Part shown: piece by piece, positions 5,881-9,580 of the stretch
Position numbering within the stretch: the stretch's first letter is position 1
Layout of the letters: each line of letters starts with the position of its first letter
Assembly: GCA_028717105.1 (NCBI GenBank)
Contig: JAQUOM010000062.1
Location: 1-9,580, forward strand
Direction of reading: 5' to 3'
Length of the DNA stretch: 9,580 bases
Source of the DNA: Candidatus Omnitrophota bacterium
GTDB taxonomy: Bacteria > Omnitrophota > Gorgyraeia > Velamenicoccales > Velamenicoccaceae
Made by a program: the position numbers and the translations under genes
Notes under the pieces: generated by a model
The model's database searches: none
Seen by the model: the letters and a program-made list of their open reading frames with translations, nothing else
Told to the model about the DNA's origin: nothing

Positions 5881-7214
5881 CAGACAGATCGACCCTGACA
5901 GTCTTGCTTGCGTATCCGCCCGCGACTTTCGGATCGCAGGACAGGTTCATCTGTTTCCTTCTGGATTTCCTGTGCCTGGCTTCTTTCTTAAATAAACAGG
6001 GATTCCGTGTCAAAATGTACCAGAACCATCCGTTCACCGGCGAGGGTTTCCTGGAGAGCCTCAAAAAGAGCAGGCCGCAGGCGGTTGTTTTTTCCTGCGA
6101 TTCCGCCAATTCTCAAAGTTGCTTCAAACTCTGCAGGCTTGCGAAAAAAACACTCAAAGGTGTCTGTGTGATCCTTACAGGAAACCACGCCACGGCCTTC
6201 GACAGCCTGATCCTGCAGAGGATCCCGCATATCGACGTTATCGCCAGACACGAAGCCGAGGAATCCCTGAGCGAACTTCTGGACCATCTTAAAAACCGAA
6301 CAATAAAAAAAGGACTGCAAAAAATTAAAGGGCTGACCTATAAGAAGGGGGGGCGGGTATGCGTCAACCCAAACCGTCCGTTCATCAAGGACCTCGACGT
6401 CCTGCCTCTTCTGGATTACGACCTCATCGATATGGACAAGGCCGGATCGATCAATTTCCCCGGCTACTGGCCTATCTATTCCGGCAGGGGCTGCTGTTTC
6501 AACTGCAATTTCTGTAATTTCATCGGGCAGTGGGGAAGGACGTGCCGGTACGTGAGCCCTCAAAGACTGGCGCAGGATATCGACCTTTGCGTAAAAAAAT
6601 ACGGGATCCGTCGGTTTTATTTCCACGAGCTGACCTTTACCGTCAATAAAACAAGGGTCCGGCAGGTATGCCGCCTCCTGAAAGAGCGCAAGGTCCGATG
6701 GGGCTGCCTCACCCGCGTGGACTGCGTGGACAAAACCCTCTTGAAGGAAATGCGGCTGGCCGGATGCGACACCATCCTTTACGGCGTGGATTCGTTCAGC
6801 GACAAAATACTCAGGCTGATGGGAAAATCCTATTCGGCGCCTTCGGCCGTCCGGGCCCTGCGCGAAACCCGCCGGGCGGGCATAAGGGCATTTTACCAGC
6901 TCATCCTGGGATTTCCGGGAGAAACGGAAAAAACCCTTCAGGATACGGTCAGGAATGCCCGGGCGCTGCCGCGAGACATTATCTGCAACAGCGTCAATAT
7001 CTACCAGCTCCATCCCGGGTCGCCCGTCTTCGATACCATGAAAAAACTCGGGATGATCGATGACGAAGCCCTGTTCAAGGGCTTCCGGATGAAGGACTTC
7101 ATCCGCATCTACTATCCGGCGGAGTTCATCAAAAAGATCGCCCGCGCCAGAGACGAGATCCAGTCCATTGCCTCCGGCGCTGCAATGCAGGCATCCCCAT
7201 GCCCAACGCCATGA
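5877..7214 (+). CDS. B12-binding-type radical SAM protein, tandem paralogue B (altered cobalamin loops)
   Basis: A 445-residue paralogue of its two neighbours with the same two-domain plan. SGRGCCFNCNFC gives cluster ligands C206, C210 and C213, with an extra Cys at 207. SCDSAN at 73-78, HELTF at 250-254, WGCLTRVD, GFPGE and LHPGSP are all retained, so the radical SAM half looks active. The N-terminal domain has drifted: LRFPLGI is replaced by DRFICFLL, GGIHAT becomes TGNHAT (101-106) and RDEGEE/RHEGEE becomes RHEAEE, losing consensus glycines. It may bind cobalamin weakly, not at all, or have taken a different role. The start overlaps the previous stop as ATGA, with AGGGA at 5865-5869 seven nt upstream, indicating coupled translation. 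The 3' end carries a 66-bp patch almost identical to paralogue A, sharply bounded by diverged sequence. Confidence 0.87.
   Translation: MTDRSTLTVLLAYPPATFGSQDRFICFLLDFLCLASFLNKQGFRVKMYQNHPFTGEGFLESLKKSRPQAVVFSCDSANSQSCFKLCRLAKKTLKGVCVILTGNHATAFDSLILQRIPHIDVIARHEAEESLSELLDHLKNRTIKKGLQKIKGLTYKKGGRVCVNPNRPFIKDLDVLPLLDYDLIDMDKAGSINFPGYWPIYSGRGCCFNCNFCNFIGQWGRTCRYVSPQRLAQDIDLCVKKYGIRRFYFHELTFTVNKTRVRQVCRLLKERKVRWGCLTRVDCVDKTLLKEMRLAGCDTILYGVDSFSDKILRLMGKSYSAPSAVRALRETRRAGIRAFYQLILGFPGETEKTLQDTVRNARALPRDIICNSVNIYQLHPGSPVFDTMKKLGMIDDEALFKGFRMKDFIRIYYPAEFIKKIARARDEIQSIASGAAMQASPCPTP
7095..7160 (+). repeat. 66-bp near-identical patch, copy in paralogue B
   Basis: Partner of the patch in paralogue A, 64 of 66 bases identical by eye. 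The two differences are an A/G in a lysine third position and an A/G that changes Thr to Ala. Being direct repeats 1.3 kb apart, the two patches could also support deletion or fusion of the two genes by recombination. Confidence 0.75.
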
Positions 7215-8518
7215 CAAAAAAGATCCTGCTCACATGCCCTCCGGTTTCTTTCGGCGCCGAAAAAAAGGCCCTGCGGTTTCCGCTCGGCATCCTTTGCCTC
7301 GGATCCTATTTAAAACAAAAAGGAATCCAGGTCAAGGTCTACCACGACCAGCCTTACACGCAAAAAGGGTTCCTGAAGGCCCTCCGGGATTACCGCCCGC
7401 CGGCCGTAGGGTTCTCCTGCGATTCCGCCAATTTTCAGACGTGCGCGGCGCTCAGCAGGCTCGTCAAAAAATTCGACAAGGATATTTTCGTGATCGCAGG
7501 CGGCATCCACGCATCGTGTTTCGACAGGCTGATCCTCGAAAAGACGCCGACGATCGACATCGTCGTGCGCCACGAAGGAGAGGAATCCCTGGCTGAAATA
7601 TTAGAATCCATCGCTGCACGCAAAAGCCCGGAAAAGATCGAAGGGACCAGCTGGAGGGCCGATAACAGGGTCATCATCAACAAAGACCGCCCCTTCATCA
7701 AAAACATCGACACGCTGCCGCACCTGTCCTACGAGCTGATCGACATGGACAAAGTGGAATCCTATAATTTCCCTGGCTGGTGGCCGATCCATTCGGGGCG
7801 CGGGTGCTGTTTTAACTGCAAGTTCTGCGCTTCCGTCGGCCAGTGGAAGAGGGCCCATCGGGCCATGGGCCCGCAACGTGTCATAGAAGAGGTCGACCGT
7901 TGCCGAGAGCGCCATCATATCCGGGGATGTTATTTTTACGAGCTGACCTTCACGATCGACAAAGACAGGGTGCGCCGGATTTGCCATGCCATGAAGAGAC
8001 GCAACATCCCGTGGGGATGTTACACAAATCCATCCTGCAGCGAACCGGCCCTTTTGAGGGACATGCAGCGCGCCGGATGCCGGCGGGTGATCTTCGGCGT
8101 GGAATCGTTGAGCGACCGCATGCTTAAATTAATGGGCAAACCCCACCGGTCACAGCAGGCCGTCGATATCCTGAATGAGGCGCATGCCGTCGGCATGGAA
8201 ACAAGGTTTGAGATCATGCTCGGATTTCCCGGGGAAACGGAAAAAACTTTGCAGGAAACCCTGAAAGGCCTCAGGAGGCTCGACAAAGGGATCATGCAGA
8301 ACAACATCTATCTCTACCAGCTCCATCCCGGATCGCCCATGTATGCCGCGATGAAAAGGCTCGGCATGATCGATGACGAAGCATGGTTCAAAGGCTTCAA
8401 GATGGAAGACTTCATCCATCTCTATTACCCGCGGTCTTTCGTCGGCAAGATCTGCCGCGCAAAGCAGGAGATCGAAGCCATGTTCAAGGATGTCTATGAA
8501 CTCCCAAGGCCTTTATGA
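7199..8518 (+). CDS. B12-binding-type radical SAM protein, tandem paralogue C
   Basis: A 439-residue paralogue (from the ATG at 7199) with intact cobalamin-type loops: LRFPLGI at 25-31, SCDSAN at 73-78, GGIHAS at 101-106 and RHEGEE at 124-129. The radical SAM domain has SGRGCCFNCKFC with ligands C203, C207 and C210, then YELTF at 247-251, GFPGE and LHPGSP. One difference from A and B is WGCYTNPSC where they have WGCxTRVD, in the middle of the barrel, so its substrate pocket may differ. Two starts are possible. ATG 7199 has AGG seven nt upstream and overlaps paralogue B by 16 bp. ATG 7211 forms an ATGA overlap exactly like the A/B junction and gives MTKKILLTCPP, which aligns better with MKTLLIHPP of paralogue A. 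The reaction class is probably radical methylation or cobalamin-assisted rearrangement, but the substrate is unknown. Confidence 0.87.
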   Translation: MPNAMTKKILLTCPPVSFGAEKKALRFPLGILCLGSYLKQKGIQVKVYHDQPYTQKGFLKALRDYRPPAVGFSCDSANFQTCAALSRLVKKFDKDIFVIAGGIHASCFDRLILEKTPTIDIVVRHEGEESLAEILESIAARKSPEKIEGTSWRADNRVIINKDRPFIKNIDTLPHLSYELIDMDKVESYNFPGWWPIHSGRGCCFNCKFCASVGQWKRAHRAMGPQRVIEEVDRCRERHHIRGCYFYELTFTIDKDRVRRICHAMKRRNIPWGCYTNPSCSEPALLRDMQRAGCRRVIFGVESLSDRMLKLMGKPHRSQQAVDILNEAHAVGMETRFEIMLGFPGETEKTLQETLKGLRRLDKGIMQNNIYLYQLHPGSPMYAAMKRLGMIDDEAWFKGFKMEDFIHLYYPRSFVGKICRAKQEIEAMFKDVYELPRPL

Positions 8519-8543
8519 TACCTTATTGTAACAACGCACAGCC

Positions 8544-9580
8544 ATGATGAACCCCGACCTGAATTTCTTTTATTATTTGACGACGGCCTGTGTCCTCAAT
8601 CCTTACGACAACAGCCTCATCCGGCCCCTGTTCAGGAAAATACCGGAAGGCCGGCTCGCCGGGCACATGGCAGAAGCCGCAGGCAAGGCCAGTAACGCCG
8701 ATGACCTCAATCTCTATGTCCACCTGCCTTACTGCCGCGAGATATGCACCTATTGCCATTGTTCCAGATGCCGGCTCAAAACGAAAGACGACCTCCGGCG
8801 ATATGAACATTTCCTCCTGCGCCAGATCAAGGAATTTTCTCCATGCTTTGCCGGCCGCAAGATTGCCTCGTTATACTTCGGCGGCGGAACGCCCACCTTG
8901 CTGGATGAGGCCGGGCTGATGAAGATCTGCGACAGCCTGCAGAGGTCTTTCACGTTTAAAAACAATATCCAGGTGACGTGCGAGTGCCATCCCGCCACAA
9001 TGACGCCGAAGAAATTCAGGACATTGAAACAATGCGGCGTCAACAGGATCAGCCTGGGGATCCAGAGCATGGACCCCCTGGTGCTCAAAATGATCGGAAG
9101 GACCCAGACAAAACAACAGATCCTGCGCTGCGTCGATCAGGTCCGCAAAGAGGGTTTCGCCGTCCTGAATATGGATTTGGTGGCGGGCCTGCCGGGGCAG
9201 ACCGAGGCGAGCATCAGCCGGGACATGCGGACGGCTGCCGCCTTGAAGCCGGAAATCATTCATATGACCCCTTTCAGCAACGTCACGCTGACGCCGCACT
9301 TCAAAACGCACGCATCCGACGCGCGGAGTTTTTTCAGCACAAGACACGTCCTCATCGCTGCCGCCAAGCGGATATTGCATGAGGCCGGATACGAAAACAG
9401 GGGCCTCGGCCCTTATTTCAGGCGCGGGCAGACAACCGGCGAAAGCTTCATGGAAGAATCCTACATCCAACGGGCAGGGTCCGTCCTGGGGCTGGGCGCA
9501 TTTGCCCATAGCACGCTCAAGAATCAAATCGCATTCGTTTGCCGCCCGCGAAACAAACATCTGACAACCTGCGATTACGA
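8544..9580 (+). CDS. HemN-like radical SAM protein (second copy), 3'-truncated by window edge
   Basis: The frame is open from ATG 8544 to the right edge (345 full codons). It resembles the HemN-like gene at 3142-4554. Cluster ligands in HLPYCREICTYCHC are C64, C68 and C71, with C73 completing the HemN-type CxxxCxxCxC and an extra C76 three residues later. FGGGTPT at 112-118 is the SAM-binding motif, CECHP at 146-150 corresponds to FEAHP of the first copy, and GIQSMDP and GLPGQT follow. The N-terminus MMNPDLNFFYYLT matches that of the first copy. Where true HemN has FQGY or HemW has HNxxYW, this protein has GESFMEESYIQRAGSVLGLG, so it is unlikely to be a standard haem enzyme. It starts 25 bp after paralogue C with no clear ribosome binding site; ATG 8547 is an alternative start. 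The C-terminal domain lies outside the window. Confidence 0.85.
   Translation, partial: MMNPDLNFFYYLTTACVLNPYDNSLIRPLFRKIPEGRLAGHMAEAAGKASNADDLNLYVHLPYCREICTYCHCSRCRLKTKDDLRRYEHFLLRQIKEFSPCFAGRKIASLYFGGGTPTLLDEAGLMKICDSLQRSFTFKNNIQVTCECHPATMTPKKFRTLKQCGVNRISLGIQSMDPLVLKMIGRTQTKQQILRCVDQVRKEGFAVLNMDLVAGLPGQTEASISRDMRTAAALKPEIIHMTPFSNVTLTPHFKTHASDARSFFSTRHVLIAAAKRILHEAGYENRGLGPYFRRGQTTGESFMEESYIQRAGSVLGLGAFAHSTLKNQIAFVCRPRNKHLTTCDY

Noticed and set aside
5988..7217. Long open frame on the minus strand (about 409 codons) opposite paralogue B
   Set aside because: It mirrors a gene with clear radical SAM motifs, shows no family motif of its own, and similar long antisense frames occur opposite the other genes because G/C-ending codons make reverse stops rare.
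1859..9580. Ladderane, hopanoid or bacteriochlorophyll gene cluster
   Set aside because: These pathways use B12-type radical SAM enzymes, but no ketosynthase, acyl carrier protein, squalene cyclase or chlorophyll gene is visible in the window, so no such assignment can be supported.

Overview
The window is a one-directional (+ strand) stretch of bacterial DNA with moderate-to-high GC and frequent A/T homopolymers. It holds eight protein genes and no visible RNA genes, insertion sequences or CRISPR arrays. The protein style (tandem radical SAM enzymes, a cysteine-rich secreted protein, a PaaK-type ligase) suggests an uncultivated anaerobic bacterium. Omnitrophota or a similar lineage is my guess, but nothing here proves the taxonomy.

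Layout: (1) 1-914, the C-terminal two thirds or so of a phenylacetate-CoA-ligase-like adenylating enzyme, cut by the left edge. (2) 915-1033, an intergenic region with a possible weak terminator and an extended -10 promoter. (3) 1034-1840, a secreted protein with ten cysteines arranged as five repeated pairs. (4) 1859-9580, six consecutive radical SAM genes: a divergent B12-type radical SAM protein, a HemN-like protein, three tandem paralogous B12-binding-type radical SAM proteins, and a second HemN-like protein cut by the right edge.

From the promoter onward the genes are packed with gaps of 12-25 bp or with overlaps (two ATGA-type junctions and one 16-bp overlap), so they probably form one operon. 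All six radical SAM proteins keep the CxxxCxxC [4Fe-4S] motif and look catalytically competent. I see no haem-pathway, bacteriochlorophyll, hopanoid, polyketide or RiPP-precursor gene inside the window. The HemN-like pair lacks the motifs I associate with true HemN or HemW. The best reading is a radical-SAM-dense biosynthetic locus of unknown product, possibly acting on a carboxylate activated by the upstream ligase. That pathway is inference; the gene families are well supported.

Three details stand out. The first HemN-like gene appears to use an AUC start codon. The three tandem paralogues share private signatures (CDSAN, GRGCC, ELTF) and near-identical DNA patches that look like gene conversion. 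The middle paralogue has lost consensus glycines of its putative cobalamin domain.
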